A stretch of DNA of 64,000 nt from contig JAPJBO010000162.1 in NCBI GenBank assembly GCA_030068145.1, positions 62,001-126,000 of the forward strand, given 5' to 3'. The DNA is from Diplonema papillatum (lineage: Eukaryota > Euglenozoa > Diplonemea > Diplonemida > Diplonemidae). Under the pieces are notes generated by a model, which was not told the DNA's origin, searched no databases, and saw nothing but the letters and a program-made list of their open reading frames with translations. Below, one piece after another: positions 42,421 to 53,884 of this stretch (the stretch's first letter is position 1; each line of letters starts with the position of its first letter). A program made the translations under genes and the position numbers.

Positions 42421-42684
42421 CTAGGCCAAATTTTCGGAGAAACGAAACGAAGTTGGCTATTTGAGGAATATGGAACTGGAATTCTGGAGAAAATGGCTTT
42501 TTTGCCGCAGTTTCTTTTTGCCGGCTTGCTAAATAATGGTTTCCATGCCGTACAAGGAAGACCAAGCCAGCCGTTTCCTGTGTCACATCGTTTTCCGGAT
42601 GCCTCGATAAGTAGCATGCCATGCAAGACGGAGCCGGCTCTTTCGCAAACCACCAAAAGCCAAGGGACAGAACAGGGCACGTTT

Positions 42685-43056
42685 TCAGAGGGGCTTCCCC
42701 GGCGTAGTTCGCTTCCTCCTCGGTAAGGTGGAGGACGGGCCCTGCGAGGCACGGGCACGCTTCTTCTTTTCTTTTGCTTCGCCCCGAGACTGCTCGTTCT
42801 TTGCCATCATGGTTCGAACTTCTTCTTCGAGCTCTCCAAAGTGAGGACTCAGCAACTCGACCAGGACATCCTTCTTCGAACGTTGAGTTGGCTGAGCTGC
42901 TTCACACACTTTGGCTAACTCCAAGAGCTGGCTCAGATACAAGGACTCGAGGGCACTAATTTGAGACTCTTCTTTTGTCACTGTATCATGCTCTTCGGCA
43001 AAGTCGTGTTTGCGATCTTCCGAGCTATCCCACCCTCTAGATGGTGCCTTTTGCAA
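42685..43056 (-). CDS. SAP-like open frame inside the CK1 intron, element-derived
   Basis: 123 codons, no ATG at the 5' end. It has a helical segment ISALESLYLSQLLELAKVCE, then RSKKDVLVELLSPHF, which resembles a SAP DNA-binding helix pair ('L..LL..A......G.K..L...L'), and a basic tail ending in RRKRTTPGKPL. It probably derives from a mobile element. Its first codons overlap the first unit of the 41-bp array. Confidence 0.35.
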   Translation of the reverse strand: MQKAPSRGWDSSEDRKHDFAEEHDTVTKEESQISALESLYLSQLLELAKVCEAAQPTQRSKKDVLVELLSPHFGELEEEVRTMMAKNEQSRGEAKEKKKRARASQGPSSTLPRRKRTTPGKPL

Positions 43057-44540
43057 TTTCCTGAGCTACCGAGCTACCACCCTCTAGGACGCGCTTTTTG
43101 AAATTTTCCGAGCTATCCCACCCTATACAACGCGCTTTTTGCAACTTCCTGAGCTATCCCACCCTCCAGTAGACGATTTTTGCGATTTCCCGAGCTATCC
43201 CACCCTCTACAATGCGCTTTTTGCAACTTCCTGAGCTATCCCACCCTCTAAAATGCATTTCTTGCGATTTCCTGAGCTATCCCGCCCTCTAGGACACGCT
43301 TTTTGCAACTTTCCGAGCTATCCCACCCTCTACAACGCGCTTTTTGCAGTTTCCCGAGCTATCCCACCCTCTAGATGGCGCATTTTGCGATTTCCTGAAC
43401 TATCCCACCCTCCAGGTGACGATTCTTGCGATTTCCTGAGCTATCCCACCCTTTAGATGGTGCCATTTGCAACTTCCTGAGCTATCCCACCCTCTAGGAC
43501 ACGCTTTTTGCGATTTCCCGAGCTATCCCACCCTCCAGATGACGATTTTTGCGATTTCCTGAGCTATCCCACCCTCTACAACGCGTTTTTTGCGATTTCC
43601 CGAGCTATCCCACCCTCTAGATGGTGCCTTTTGCAACTTCCTGAGCTATCCCACCCTCTACAACGCGCTTTTTGCAACTTCCTGAGCTATCCCACCCTCT
43701 AGGACACGCTTTTTGCAATTTTCCGAGCTATCCCACCCTCTACAACGCGCTTTTTGCAGTTTCCCGAGCTATCCCACCCTCTACAACGCGTTTTTTGCGA
43801 TTTCCCGAGCTATCCCACCCTCTAGATGGTGCCTTTTGCAACTTCCTGAGCTATCCCACCCTCTACAACGCGCTTTTTGCAACTTCCTGAGCTATCCCAC
43901 CCTCTAGGACACGCTTTTTGCAATTTTCCGAGCTATCCCACCCTCTACAACGCGCTTTTTGCAGTTTCCCGAGCTATCCCACCCTCTGGAACGCGTTTTT
44001 TGCAATTTCCCGAGCTATCCCACCCTCTAGGACACGCTTTTTGCAATTTTCCGAGCTATCCCACCCTCTACAACGCGCTTTTTGCAGTTTCCCGAGCTAT
44101 CCCACCCTCTGGAACGCGTTTTTTGCAATTTCCGAGCTATCCCACCCTCTAGGACACGCTTTTTGCAATTTTCCGAGCTATCCCACCCTCTACAACGCGC
44201 TTTTTGCAGTTTCCCGAGCTATCCCACCCTCTGGAACGCGTTTTTTGCAATTTCCCGAGCTATCCCACCCTCCAGGTGACGATTCTTGCGATTTCCTGAG
44301 CTATCCCACCCTCTACAACGCGTTTTTTGCGATTTCCCGAGCTATCCCACCCTCTAGAACGCGTTTTTTGCGATTTCCCGAGCTATCCCACCCTCCAGAT
44401 GACGATTTTTGCGATTCCTGAGCTATCCCACCCTCTACACCGCGCTAATCACAATTTCCCGAGCTAACCCACCCTCTAGGTGGCGCGTTTTGCAGTTTCC
44501 TGAGCTATCCCACCTTCCACACCGCATTATTTGCAAACTC
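43030..44540 (+). repeat. 41-bp minisatellite array, about 36 copies
   Basis: Unit of about 41 bp: GAGCTATCCCACCCTCTACA then ACGCGCTTTTTGCAACTTCCT, with variable TAGA/TACA/GGA and poly-T positions. Higher-order repeats (groups of two to four variants recur) are visible. The array lies within the CK1 intron and borders the SAP-like frame. Confidence 0.97.
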
Positions 44541-45055
44541 TTGAGATAGACTGGCACCACCATAAGTGGATTTTTGGATGGTGAAAGAGGTCGCCAAAAT
44601 GCACGAGCTGTCCAAAATATGGCATTACACCAAGAAAAAATGATGTTTTCGGGAGGAAGGTGTGGGTTTTTCTGGGCAAAAAAAACGCTAAGTGCATTTC
44701 CCCAGTAAACCGTCCATGAAAAGTACGATGTTCATCTGGAGGCTCGAAAATCAGCCAATCTGGGGAGGAAAAATGTGGGGCAACATCCGGGGAACATGTA
44801 TAAAGGCAACAAGGTTTTCCGCGGCACGAAAAGCTTGAGCAACCACCTCTTATAATTTTTGTCCCAAAAAAAAGGGGGTACGTGGGCCCCCCTATTTTAA
44901 GGTTTTAGAAATCCAACTCGCTTCTGCTTCAACTTACCAAAACCTTTCCTGCACCGATGGTGAAGCATTCACAAGCACCCCCTAGTATTTCGCAATGGTC
45001 GAAGTCTTTCATTGTGCGTGTGTGCGGAGCGGGGTGAAAGTCTTAGAGTAATGCT
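44541..45055. other. CK1 intron, nothing recognised
   Basis: Unique intron sequence, with no gene or repeat family recognised. Confidence 0.45.
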
Positions 45056-45730
45056 TAAACAGACCACTGCCTCTCATGCATGTTTGATGTTAGCATCAAG
45101 TCCGGCATCGTTTTCTAGAGTTAAAGTTCGCTTGAGATTCCGGGGTTTTAGGGTCTCCGTGTGACCATTCATGAATGGGTTCTCTTAGAGCAAGAAAGGG
45201 CTATGTTACGGGTTGTATATTTGGTTGACGCTTTCGTTATGGGTTATGGCTAGCCATGTCCGGGACTGTTTGTGACCGACACCAAGTTCATTCCTTCGTG
45301 GAGTGTAGTCTTGGCCCCCCCACGTTCTACAAGTTGAGCATTGAGTTCTTTAAGGTGCAAGTGCCATCAAGGCAGGCGAGCACTACACAGTTGAGCAGGG
45401 GTTGCCTTGTAGCCCGTGCCGGTCTGTTGTCCCTTGTTTTCTCTTTCAAGTGCAACCGTTGTTTCCGGAAATGTTTCCGTCAGTACAAATGAACTATTAA
45501 GAACATTTCCGGAGTTGGGGCTTGCACTGATAAACGAAGCAACGGACGATCAGCATCAACTGACCAAAGGTGATGAAAATGATAAGGCAAAAGTTTCTTG
45601 TTCTTCGCGTGTACAGGGTACAAACCTCCCTGGGGGGAAAATCTTAGTTTCGTGTTCAGGCGCTACTTGCCTCTCATGTGACTTGATGCTAGCATCAAGT
45701 CTTCTTCGCGGAATGCAGAGTCTTATTTTC
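45056..45730 (+). repeat. family A leaders, family K and a short duplicate in the CK1 intron
   Basis: 45056-45110 carries the CTGCCTCTCATGCATGTTTG leader with TTGATGTTAGCATCAA. 45118-45200 is family K. 45440-45500 (TGCAACCGTTGTTTCCGGAA) is repeated at 46165-46225 against the CK1 donor. 45645-45720 is another family A leader with the palindrome. Confidence 0.75.
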
Positions 45731-46240
45731 TGTTCTTTTCTTTCTTTCGTTGTCGACAACTTCTTTTTTCTCCTTCTACTTTCTTTACCATGGTTTTTTG
45801 GACTTTCTGGAGTTCTTCTTTCTCTATGCCGCCCACGTCGATGTTCGTTTAGCAGCGGCTGCCGAATCATGCCGTGGCACCGTCCCTTTGTGCGTCTGCT
45901 CCGCAGAAAAAGTGTGGGAAAGGAGTCCAGGACTCCGTGGTTTGAAACCATACGGTATGGTTCCGCTTCCTCCTTCCTTCGTCCGTTCTTCTTTAAAAAA
46001 AGGGGGTTTTCAAAGTGTGTTGTGGCTCGTAACCAACCGCCACGGGGCACTACTTCCACCAGGTGAAAGTGTTTACGCTTTCTCGAGAGAGATGATGTAG
46101 CCATTCGTTGTGGGGGGGGGGGTTTCCTGTATTAGCACTTTTTCGTTGGCTTCGTTTTCTCTTTCATGTGCAACCGTTGTTCCGGAAATGTTCCCGTCAG
46201 TACAGACGTACTGTTAAGAAAAGAAGCGCGGAGCACATAC

Positions 46241-46380
46241 CGCACGCTGGGGTCTTTTATCCGGTTTCGGGCCTCGAACACATCAGCGAAGGTGCCCGAC
46301 CCCACGCAAGCGCCGACTTCGTAGTTCCCGAGAATCTCGCCGGACCAGCTGATGCAAGTCCGCTTCTTCTTCGTCACCAT
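46241..46380 (-). CDS. casein kinase 1, exon 1 with glycine-rich loop
   Basis: 46 codons plus two nt from the ATG at 46380. It encodes MVTKKKRTCISW, then GNYEVGACVGSGTFADVFEA, which is the N-lobe beta1-beta2 with glycine loop GSGTF, and ends at PSV(R). The exon stops at CG|GTATGTGC and joins exon 2 in phase to restore the beta3 Lys. In-frame codons upstream of the ATG (Pro/Glu-rich) are open but lack another ATG nearby. Confidence 0.88.
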
Positions 46381-46683
46381 GCTCGACGCCGAAGGAGAGG
46401 GAGGGGGCCGCTGGTGGCCTCGCTCCAACGCCGCTGCCGGGTCCTCCCTCTCCTCCCCCCCCTGCACCCTCCGCCCAGCTGCCGTCCCCTTCTTTTGTTT
46501 GTTCCTGTGTTGAGAACTTGTGTCAGACTAGCCCGGCCACCCGGGGGGCGGTTGACTTCAGGCAGGGTCTCCCCCGTCTCAGAAAGTGCATGGGTTCAAA
46601 GTTTTGGGCGCTCTTCGGCTATCTATTTTTCTTTTTTTAGACTGGTTCAGCAGGGTATTACTTCAAAGGTTTTCCCCCCAGGG

Positions 46684-46920
46684 ATTGCAAAGGGGGTGGC
46701 TTCGTGGTGCGCTGCGACCAACGCTGTCGTTTCGGTTGCACAGGGCGGTACACACCTCCGAACGCTGTCCAAAGAAACCGCGGCTTGTATCATACTGGCC
46801 GACGAAACCACTTCCGAACAGCGGGCCTTACATTCTGCAGTTTCGACCGTTTGCAGCCGTTATCTGATCCCCGCTTCGAGCAGGCGGCGGGTGAAAGGCG
46901 AAGGCAAGGTTCATTTTTAA
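46684..46920 (+). CDS. candidate terminal exon, unknown protein
   Basis: Plus-strand frame beginning after a CCCCCCAG acceptor-like site. It reads GIAKGVASWCAATNAVVSVA and continues LRTLSKETAACIILADETTS to a TAA, with about 60% third-position GC. It lies on the strand opposite to all confident genes and just upstream of the CK1 start, so either a divergent gene or a decayed exon. No family was recognised. Confidence 0.25.
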   Translation: MAKGVASWCAATNAVVSVAQGGTHLRTLSKETAACIILADETTSEQRALHSAVSTVCSRYLIPASSRRRVKGEGKVHF

Positions 46921-47590
46921 TTGTGAAATCTTCCCCCCTCCCCCACACCACCCTCACCAAGGGAGCAGTCGCGACCTCTTTTTTTTTTTTTTTTTTTCGC
47001 CGGCGTGCACATGTTAAATCAAACACCCCCCTCCCCTTCGATACTTTTCATTTTGCTTTTTTTTTATTTCTTTCGTTTTTCACTGGGTTCTTTTTAGCTC
47101 CGTTCGGGGAGGTTCTTTCTAGGTGGGTGCAGGGATCATTCTAATCCCCGAAATTCGGGAAATCATGGTTCAAAAGTCTGTAGCACGGTTGGAAAGATTT
47201 TTTTTTCCACGTTGAGCGATGTTTTTTTATGGCCTGTAAGTCTGGTATGCGCGTGTTGCTGCTTCGCCACTTTGTTGTAGACTCCACTTGTGGGTCTTGC
47301 GGGTCCTCTAGCCTCCGTGACACTGGCCTTGCAGACACAAAAAAGTTTTCACCAGAAACTCCCGTGGTTAAAAAACCTTTTTAACCGGCCTGTTTTGAGA
47401 ATACCTTTTCTTGTTGGTGAAGAAACCTTTTTTTAACCATGCAGGATAATCCCTGGGTGGGCGGGGGCTTCGCGGAATCGAAATGAAGGGTCCCGGAGGA
47501 CAGGGGAAAGGGGAGATGCAATGTTGCCACTGGCCAACCTGGCTTAACAAAAAGTGGAAGGGCCAAGGTATTCGGCTGCAACAGGGTTCC
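46921..47590. other. CK1 5' flank, nothing recognised
   Basis: Pyrimidine tracts of up to 19 T and short GC segments. No gene was seen. Confidence 0.4.
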
Positions 47591-47599
47591 TTGAGAACT

Positions 47600-47770
47600 A
47601 CTCGCCGGGCACTTAGGGGGTAGAAACAATCGCAACTACAAAATGGGCCTTTCGTAGAGTGTAAGTTCACTTAGAGATCCGGGGTTTGAAAGTCTGACCG
47701 TTGTCGTATAGGTTCCTTAAGGCATCGTTTACTAGTGTGCGTGTCGTATCTGCGGTAGTGGCAGTACGTG
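47600..47770 (-). repeat. family B fragment joined to family K
   Basis: A short family B piece (AGGGGGTAGAAACAATCGCA, ACTACAAAATGGGCCTTT) abuts a family K core (GAGTGTAAGTTCACTTAGAG, ATCCGGGGTTTGAAAGTCTG). Confidence 0.7.
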
Positions 47771-48220
47771 TGCTTGTGCGTCTTTCTTGCCTATTGCCGA
47801 TTCGACTTATTTTAGCGCGCTCTCATTTCCTATGTGTCTCGTCATTCCCGGAGTTTTTGTGCTGAACGCGTGTTGCCACTCCAAAAACACGCATTTAGCG
47901 GATGGTCCCAAAGCATCCCTGTCTCCTCCGGTGATCGACACTTCGGAGTCCTGGCGAGCTGCGAACAGATCCCGACAATGCGGGTCCCTTTCTTGTCCTT
48001 TCTTTGTACTTGCCTGTTCGTTCTGTATCAATAAGATCAGCTATACTATAAGCCGGTCTATCTAGAGCTGCATAGAATAGAAACCTGCAGCTGTCTTTGA
48101 CGGTAAAAGTCGGACTATGGCGGGATGAAACGGCTTACAACGCGTGCACAAGGTTCATCGCAGCTTTACCACCGAAGGTTTCCAGTACCTGCACAGGCAG
48201 AAGTTCCTGGGTGGGTGCCG
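47771..48220. other. intergenic, nothing firmly recognised
   Basis: A minus-strand frame at 47807-48031 is protein-like (CRDLFAARQDSEVSITGG) but of unknown family and modest codon bias. Confidence 0.3.
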
Positions 48221-48395
48221 GAAGATGTGCTTGGAATGGGTATGTGCTCAACACCGCACTGGTCCCGTCTGCGCCGTGTTTCGGTCCTTTAAGCCACGGA
48301 CACATAAGGCGGACCATCATCAGCGTGGAACCTGAGTGTCTGCAGACAGGACTGCGGTGTGAGTCTGGGGGGGGGGGCGTGCACCACGAGAATAA
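48221..48395 (+). repeat. family A copy, central part
   Basis: GTGCTTGGAATGGGTATGTG, CCGCACTGGTCCCGTCTGCG, AAGCCACGGACACATAAGGC and CTGCAGACAGGACTGCGGTG match the other family A copies in the same orientation. Confidence 0.9.
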
Positions 48396-48883
48396 TTGTA
48401 AATAGTAGTGTGGTACTCATTTGCTTGCAAATGACTCCCCACTAACGCAAATAGAGAAATGGTGTGATCCGGTGGCACAAGCGGTGTACAAGTGGGTGTA
48501 CTCGGGAAGTACTTGGGAAGTTCACGGGAAGTACGAAATGCAAAAATCGCCAGAAATTGCCATTTTACCCTATTCGGGGTGTACATGGGGGTGTACTTTG
48601 GTAGTTCATGGAGGTTAAGTTTTCTCCTGTGGATCGCACCAAGAAGGTTGATTTTATTCGTCGCCTTTCCTCACGGAGTGGGGAGTTCAAGGCTTCCGAA
48701 TCCCGCGATCGTGAGGCAGCACAACCTCAAGAGGTCTAGTCAACTATTCTCTTCTCTGCCATGTGTTGCATTCGAGCAAAAGAACACTCGGAGGCGCCGC
48801 TGGTGCTTATTTCGACAGGGGGGTTCTCGAAGAACAACGGGCGAAGGAGTCTCGATAAGTAAGTAGTCATTGACTACGAGATA
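48396..48883. other. intergenic, nothing recognised
   Basis: No gene or repeat family was assigned. Confidence 0.4.
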
Positions 48884-49199
48884 CTTCACGAGCATTGAGA
48901 ACTAGTATACAAGCTTGAGGATGGACTCCAACGTGTAGGTGGTGTGAAAGCAGAACCATGCACTTCACGAGCATTGAGAACTAGTATACAAGCTTGAGGA
49001 TGGACTCCAACGTGTAGGTGGTGTGAAAGCAGAACCATGCACTTCACGAGCATTGAGAACTAGTATACAAGCTTGAGGATGGACTCCAACGTGTAGGTGG
49101 TGTGAAAGCAGAACCATGCACTTCACGAGCATTGAGAACTAGTATACAAGCTTGAGGATGGACTCCAACGTGTAGGTGGTGTGAAAGCAGAACCATGCA
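48884..49199 (+). repeat. 79-bp minisatellite, four perfect copies
   Basis: Four head-to-tail copies of a 79-bp unit starting CTTCACGAGCATTGAGAACT, with no visible differences between copies. This indicates very recent amplification. Confidence 0.98.
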
Positions 49200-49284
49200 T
49201 TGTTCGAGCCTGGATCGGATCTAGAGGCACCGAGTGAGTCAGTAGCCTGCTCCCACGGCGCCTAATCTCAGCGGTTCTCTGAAA

Positions 49285-49470
49285 CTGGAAGAACAAAACT
49301 GCTACAAAATGGGTCTTTTGGTTGAAACCTACACCCCACCTCCCCGCCCTGCACTGTTCACAATTTACCTGAGTTGTGTGGGTGTACAGCACATTTCCTT
49401 CTTTGGAATCGCAGCTGGCGGCATCCTCGAGTTCTTTCATACAAAACAGGGTGCATATTTTTTTCAAAAG
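49285..49470 (-). repeat. family B copy, diverged
   Basis: Has CTACAAAATGGGTCTTTTGG, GTGTACAGCACATTTCCTTC and TCGAGTTCTTTCATACAAAA, in the same orientation as the other copies. Confidence 0.75.
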
Positions 49471-50680
49471 AAAACGAAATACACGGTGGTGAACCTCATT
49501 GTCGTTCGCCTCCTGGGATTTTCCGAGAGAAACTTAAGGTTCCACACACGAAAAACGAACCAAAAAAGACGACGGAAGAAAGTAAAAGCAGTAAGAAAAG
49601 CGGAAAACAAATGAAAAGCAACCGGGGGGGAGAGACAAGAAGGGGGAGGAGAGAGAGAGAGAGAGAGAGCGAGAGAGAAAGAGAGAGAACACGTCAAGAC
49701 AAAACAATTGGTGTGGTGGTCACGCCGCCTGAGCAGTCCCAGGGACACTCCCCACCCATCTGAATATGTTCTCATAGCCATCGATACCGCGTTGACCTTT
49801 TCTGAGAGAGAGAGAGAGAGAAAGAGAGGGCGAAAAAGTGGAAGGCTTCGAAGATGCTACAAAAAATGGAGATGCACGCGCACTCTGCTTCGTATTGACA
49901 AGGGAGCAAGCAGCTGTGCACGCCGACTGAAAAGACGAAAGCTCGGAGATCCCTGTTGCATAAAAAACGCGGTCATCCCGATCGATCCGACTCCGGGCGG
50001 TCGCTACTAGCGATGCCTGCGTGGCCCCAAATTCGAGTCGAAGCTGCCAGGTGACAGACCGCAGTCAGGCAGGCGGTAGCTGCAACGGGCAACAGATCCA
50101 GGATGCAGACAGGCCCCGCTAGTATCTGGCATCAGACACCTCCACAGCCAAGAAGCCAGGGATGTCGCACTCAATTCAAGGGTCAACAGCTTGCAACAGC
50201 CGCAACAGACGGCAACTGCGACAAGGAATGCTGTCGCTTTTCAGGGGAGACCGAGTGCCAGTGGTTTTGGTCGTCCACGCCGGCGTCGTCGTAGCAGTAA
50301 GCCACTTGATAACGACAACGAGTCCCCGATCGCATCCTGCATTCCCGGTGGCGGTGAAGAAATACCAAGGGCGGTCGGGCGAGGGGGTGGCGGTGGTCGT
50401 GGTAGTGGGGGTCTGCGCAGGCCACCGGAGAAAGCGGCGTGGAACTGTGGAGACGGGGATGTCAGCCAACTTGAAAAAGTGCCTCACTCCATCCCTTCCC
50501 CCAGCCCGTGCGCGTGCTGCGTTCTTCTCAATGAAGGCGTCAACCGGAGTTGACGTGTTGTTATCTGTTTGCCCTACTTTTGTGGCACTTCCGAAGACCC
50601 CGCTTGGGCTACTTCCTCTTCCTTTTTCCTCGTAGACCGTCGATACATATCCTACGTGGTGCTTTCAAGCTCACAATATG
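49471..50680. other. intergenic; GA microsatellites and GC-rich frames
   Basis: (GA)n tracts at 49646-49690 and 49800-49830. GC-rich open frames at 50160-50560 exist on both strands without recognisable family or consistent codon bias. Confidence 0.4.
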
Positions 50681-50684
50681 AGCC

Positions 50685-50775
50685 TGTCAAAGTTCGCTTG
50701 AGGATCTGGAGTTTTACAGTCTCCGTGTGGCCATCGTCGAAAGGGTTCCGTTATGGTATCGTATATTGGTACGCA
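50685..50775 (+). repeat. family K copy
   Basis: AAAGTTCGCTTGAGGATCTG, CAGTCTCCGTGTGGCCATCG and AAAGGGTTCCGTTATGGTAT, same orientation as the splice-site-adjacent copies. Confidence 0.8.
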
Positions 50776-51990
50776 TCTCTTGTCTGTGGGTGTAGTCGTT
50801 GTTGCCTGTTGCCGACGATTCGACTTGTTCTTAATTATTTTGTGTGACATTCAACACGTGGTTGGATGCCAAAACAAGAGGACGGGGGAAGGGTTTGGCC
50901 AGAAACATTCTGGTAGTACAATATGGTGCGTGCGGGCAACGCGCGATGCCCCCTCAGCATCCGTCTTCCGAGCACGAAGCCTTGTTTCTCCGGGCTTAGA
51001 GGTTCTTGTTGCTTACGGTAGGGTCGCATACCCGGCATCGTACTTTGCCAGAGTATTTTCTGGCGTTCTTCGTGGATTAGAAGGTCGGTACTTTAAAGAC
51101 TATTTTCTAGCGTTATTTGTGGATTAGAAAGGTCGGTGTTTCTGTTAGAACCCCTCCTCCTACTTGTGGCATCGTCTCATGCGGTTTGTGCATGCCCACA
51201 CGTAGACGAATCACATGTTGTGGGCGCACATTAGTCACTTGCACCCAGAGCGGATCGAGCAGGGGGCAACACACAGCACTTGGAGGGTAACCGACCACGG
51301 TCTAGCGACCCGAAGAATCCTAGCCTACCGAGAGCCGCGGGAGGCCAACGGGATCGTAGTGGGCAACATGAGGCGGAATGGAAGGCAACCGTCGAGGAAC
51401 GCAGCATGCGCCCCCAGGTCAGAAATTTGCGGCGAAGAATCCCACGAAAGGTGTGCGGCTCAACTAGACTTGGGCGGTGGAAGGCAGCCGTCGAGCACGC
51501 AACGCAGCACGACCACCTGCGCCAGCGCCCCCGAATCTGTGGCGAAGAACCCCACGCCAGGCAGGTGCAGCGTGGGCAGAACCCCGCCTAGATTTGGGCG
51601 GTGGCGGGCTACCATCAACGCGCGCGCTTTCCTGCTTCCTTCCCGGCCGGATGCCTCGCAAAGGAGTGGAAGCGACGGCTTCGAGCCTTGTAGAGAGAAA
51701 GAGAGAAAGTAGGAGAGCCTTCTCTTAAATTACAGGGGTTTAGAGCCGTCCGGGTGGCTTTCGGCGAAAGCGTTTCTTTATCATCCTATTTGTTAGCAGG
51801 ATGGCAGGCAGGTGATAGAGGGCAACGATTCCCACTTCGAGCAAACAGCGTCTGATGCTGATCTCTTCCAGGGGAAGCTGTTGTGTCGTCGCTGTGCGGT
51901 GGATGCTGCGGAGTTATCCAGAGAAGAAGAAAGCAGAGTGGGGATGGTGGGGGGTGGTGGATGGTGAACACAGAAATGCACAAGAAGTCA
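50776..51990. other. intergenic; short duplications
   Basis: GTGGATTAGAAGGTCGGTAC occurs twice at 51070-51145 and also at 8095. At 51370-51600 a unit of about 115 bp (ACTTGGGCGGTGGAAGGCAG, AATCTGTGGCGAAGAACCCC) is present about 2.5 times in diverged form. No gene was recognised. Confidence 0.55.
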
Positions 51991-51999
51991 TCGGGGGAG

Positions 52000-52165
52000 A
52001 ATATTAGTTTAGTGTTTGGGCAGAATCTAGCCTCTCGTCACGTATGTTTGATGCTAGCATCAAGGGGGTGCAAAGCAACGTGCCTGGAACTGTGCATAAC
52101 ACCGTCTGTCTGGACTTCCTTCAAGCCACGAACACAATATCATCAGCGCGGAACCTGAGTGCAAG
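52000..52165 (+). repeat. family A copy, short
   Basis: GGGGGAGAATATTAGTTTAG leader, palindrome TTGATGCTAGCATCAA, GCAACGTGCCTGGAACTGTG and CATCAGCGCGGAACCTGAGT. Confidence 0.8.
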
Positions 52166-52197
52166 ACATTGATGGAAGTGTGGCTGGGGGTTTCGTT

Positions 52198-52292
52198 TGT
52201 GCGTATGTATTATCGCCTGTTTTGGTAATTTCCACAATACGCTGCCAACCGTCACTTTTTGATAATGACAACCGCGGATGCTACCATTAAAC
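52198..52292 (+). repeat. dispersed repeat shared with 4.7 kb
   Basis: ACGCTGCCAACCGTCACTTT and TTGATAATGACAACCGCGG, same orientation as at 4725-4812. Confidence 0.8.
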
Positions 52293-52384
52293 CCCCGAGT
52301 TTATGAACAGAGTCGACGCGTCTTTACCTTGAGGTGCTAGTGTCTAACGGATGGAGATCCTTTCTCGGGTTTCGCCATAAATAT

Positions 52385-52605
52385 GAGAGAGAGAGAGAGA
52401 GAGACGAGTTAGAGTGCAGGGACCATCTCTCCGGGGAGTTTCCGGTCTCCTCACTTCTCTTCGTGCTGCTACGGCGGGCGTAACGCTCCGGAGGCGCGCT
52501 GCAGGTTGCGGCTCTGCTACAGTGAGTGGCGGCACCGGAGCTGGTGCTGCAGCAGGCGCCCTGGCCGGCGGGTGAGCTCGTCTCGCGGGGGGTCGCCGCC
52601 TTGTA
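52385..52605 (+). repeat. family H copy
   Basis: (GA)n then GACGAGTTAGAGTGCAGGGA, CCATCTCTCCGGGGAGTTTC and GCTGCAGGTTGCGGCTCTGC. About 95% identical to the copy at 52983-53195. Confidence 0.9.
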
Positions 52606-52890
52606 ACTGTAATATGATATGAGAACGTCTCCAAATGCTTTCGAAAATCCCGGTCCCTACACGAAGGTGCTGAGCTCGGATTGTCCCCCGTCCACAAGAC
52701 ACTGGGCAGAAAACTGCCTCGGTGATGCTTGCATTAAGTCTTCTTCGAAGAAGGAAAAAGAGCGAAAAAAAAGAAAAGGCGCGCACAAGACTCGAATTCT
52801 GGGTCCACAATGCATCCTTCCCTCGTTGAAGGTGGCGGGACCTCCTCCTCCACCCCCAAGAATAGTTGACGTGCAGCTCTTGACAAATTG
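52606..52890. other. intergenic, family A remnant
   Basis: GGTGATGCTTGCATTAAGTCTTCTTCGA is a decayed family A leader at about 52722. Nothing else was recognised. Confidence 0.45.
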
Positions 52891-52892
52891 AC

Positions 52893-53195
<303 letters not shown>

Positions 53196-53219
53196 ATAGA
53201 TGGAAAAAAGAAGGTGTTT

Positions 53220-53360
53220 TTATTCTTCGCTTTTTCTCACGAACGGGGGGGTCGGTCCTGCTTTTGGCTTTGTAGGTTCTCCCGACTCCCTCGTGGTTAG
53301 CACAAACTCAAAAGGTCTAGTCAACTATTCCCTGCAGTATTAGCATACTTTCAAGAAGAA
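53220..53360 (+). repeat. dispersed repeat shared with 33.0 kb
   Basis: TTCGCTTTTTCTCACGAACG, GGTTCTCCCGACTCCC and CCCTGCAGTATTAGCATACT, as at 32985-33125, same orientation. Confidence 0.9.
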
Positions 53361-53880
53361 AAAAAAAACCTGGATAGCCGGCGTCTTTTCTTTTTCTTTT
53401 TTTCCTTTTTTTGTTTGGGTCGTAGTCCATCTAAATAAACTGAGTCTGCTCACGTCAATTCCCGGAAAAAAACACGCGATCGCTCACCAGATCCCAGAAC
53501 GGATGTCGGTTCGTCTTGACAGCCGAGCGAAGCACTCAACTAGTTTCCTCAAGGTTCGGCCCTGTAGTGAATGTGTCTCATCCTTTACTCGCGGCTCTGC
53601 TCTTTTCTGTTGTGCAACCGACGACGGGCTGACGTGCTGTCTGCTGTTCTTTCGACGTTTTCCTTTCTCGCTGAGGAACCAAGTTCGACATCTGCCCGCA
53701 GAATATATCTGCTGTGACCGCAACTGAAGTTTGCGTCACAACCGGGTGGGGCTGCTGGCTGGTCGTAGTAGAGACTCTAGTCATGAACGAATTCTGCTTC
53801 TTTCCAAATCGTCTTCTTCTTCCGTTTCGTTGAATCACGCGATCATGCGAGAGAAGCGAAAAACACGACAGTGCGCGAGG
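53361..53880. other. intergenic, nothing recognised
   Basis: No gene or repeat family was assigned. Confidence 0.4.
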
Positions 53881-53884
53881 GGGA

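Larger units (their letters stand above)
41433..46240 (-). other. 4.8 kb intron of the CK1 gene
   Basis: Inferred from phase and domain continuity: donor GTATGTGCTCC at 46240, acceptor CTGTACAG ending at 41433. The intron contains a family K element 16 nt from the acceptor, a tandem array of about 178 bp, a minisatellite of about 1.5 kb, two family A leaders, a second family K element and a short duplicated segment. Its length is mostly repeat expansion. Confidence 0.8.

Noticed and set aside
43253..44421. several 60-170-codon frames with FPELSHPL-type repeats
   Set aside because: Read-through of the 41-bp satellite; the frame changes with every unit.
48884..49199. CRISPR-like repeat array
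   Set aside because: Units are contiguous with no spacers, and the genome is eukaryotic; plain minisatellite.
50160..50640. GC-rich frames with CxxC-like and arginine-rich segments
   Set aside because: Three overlapping frames look equally plausible and none has consistent codon bias.
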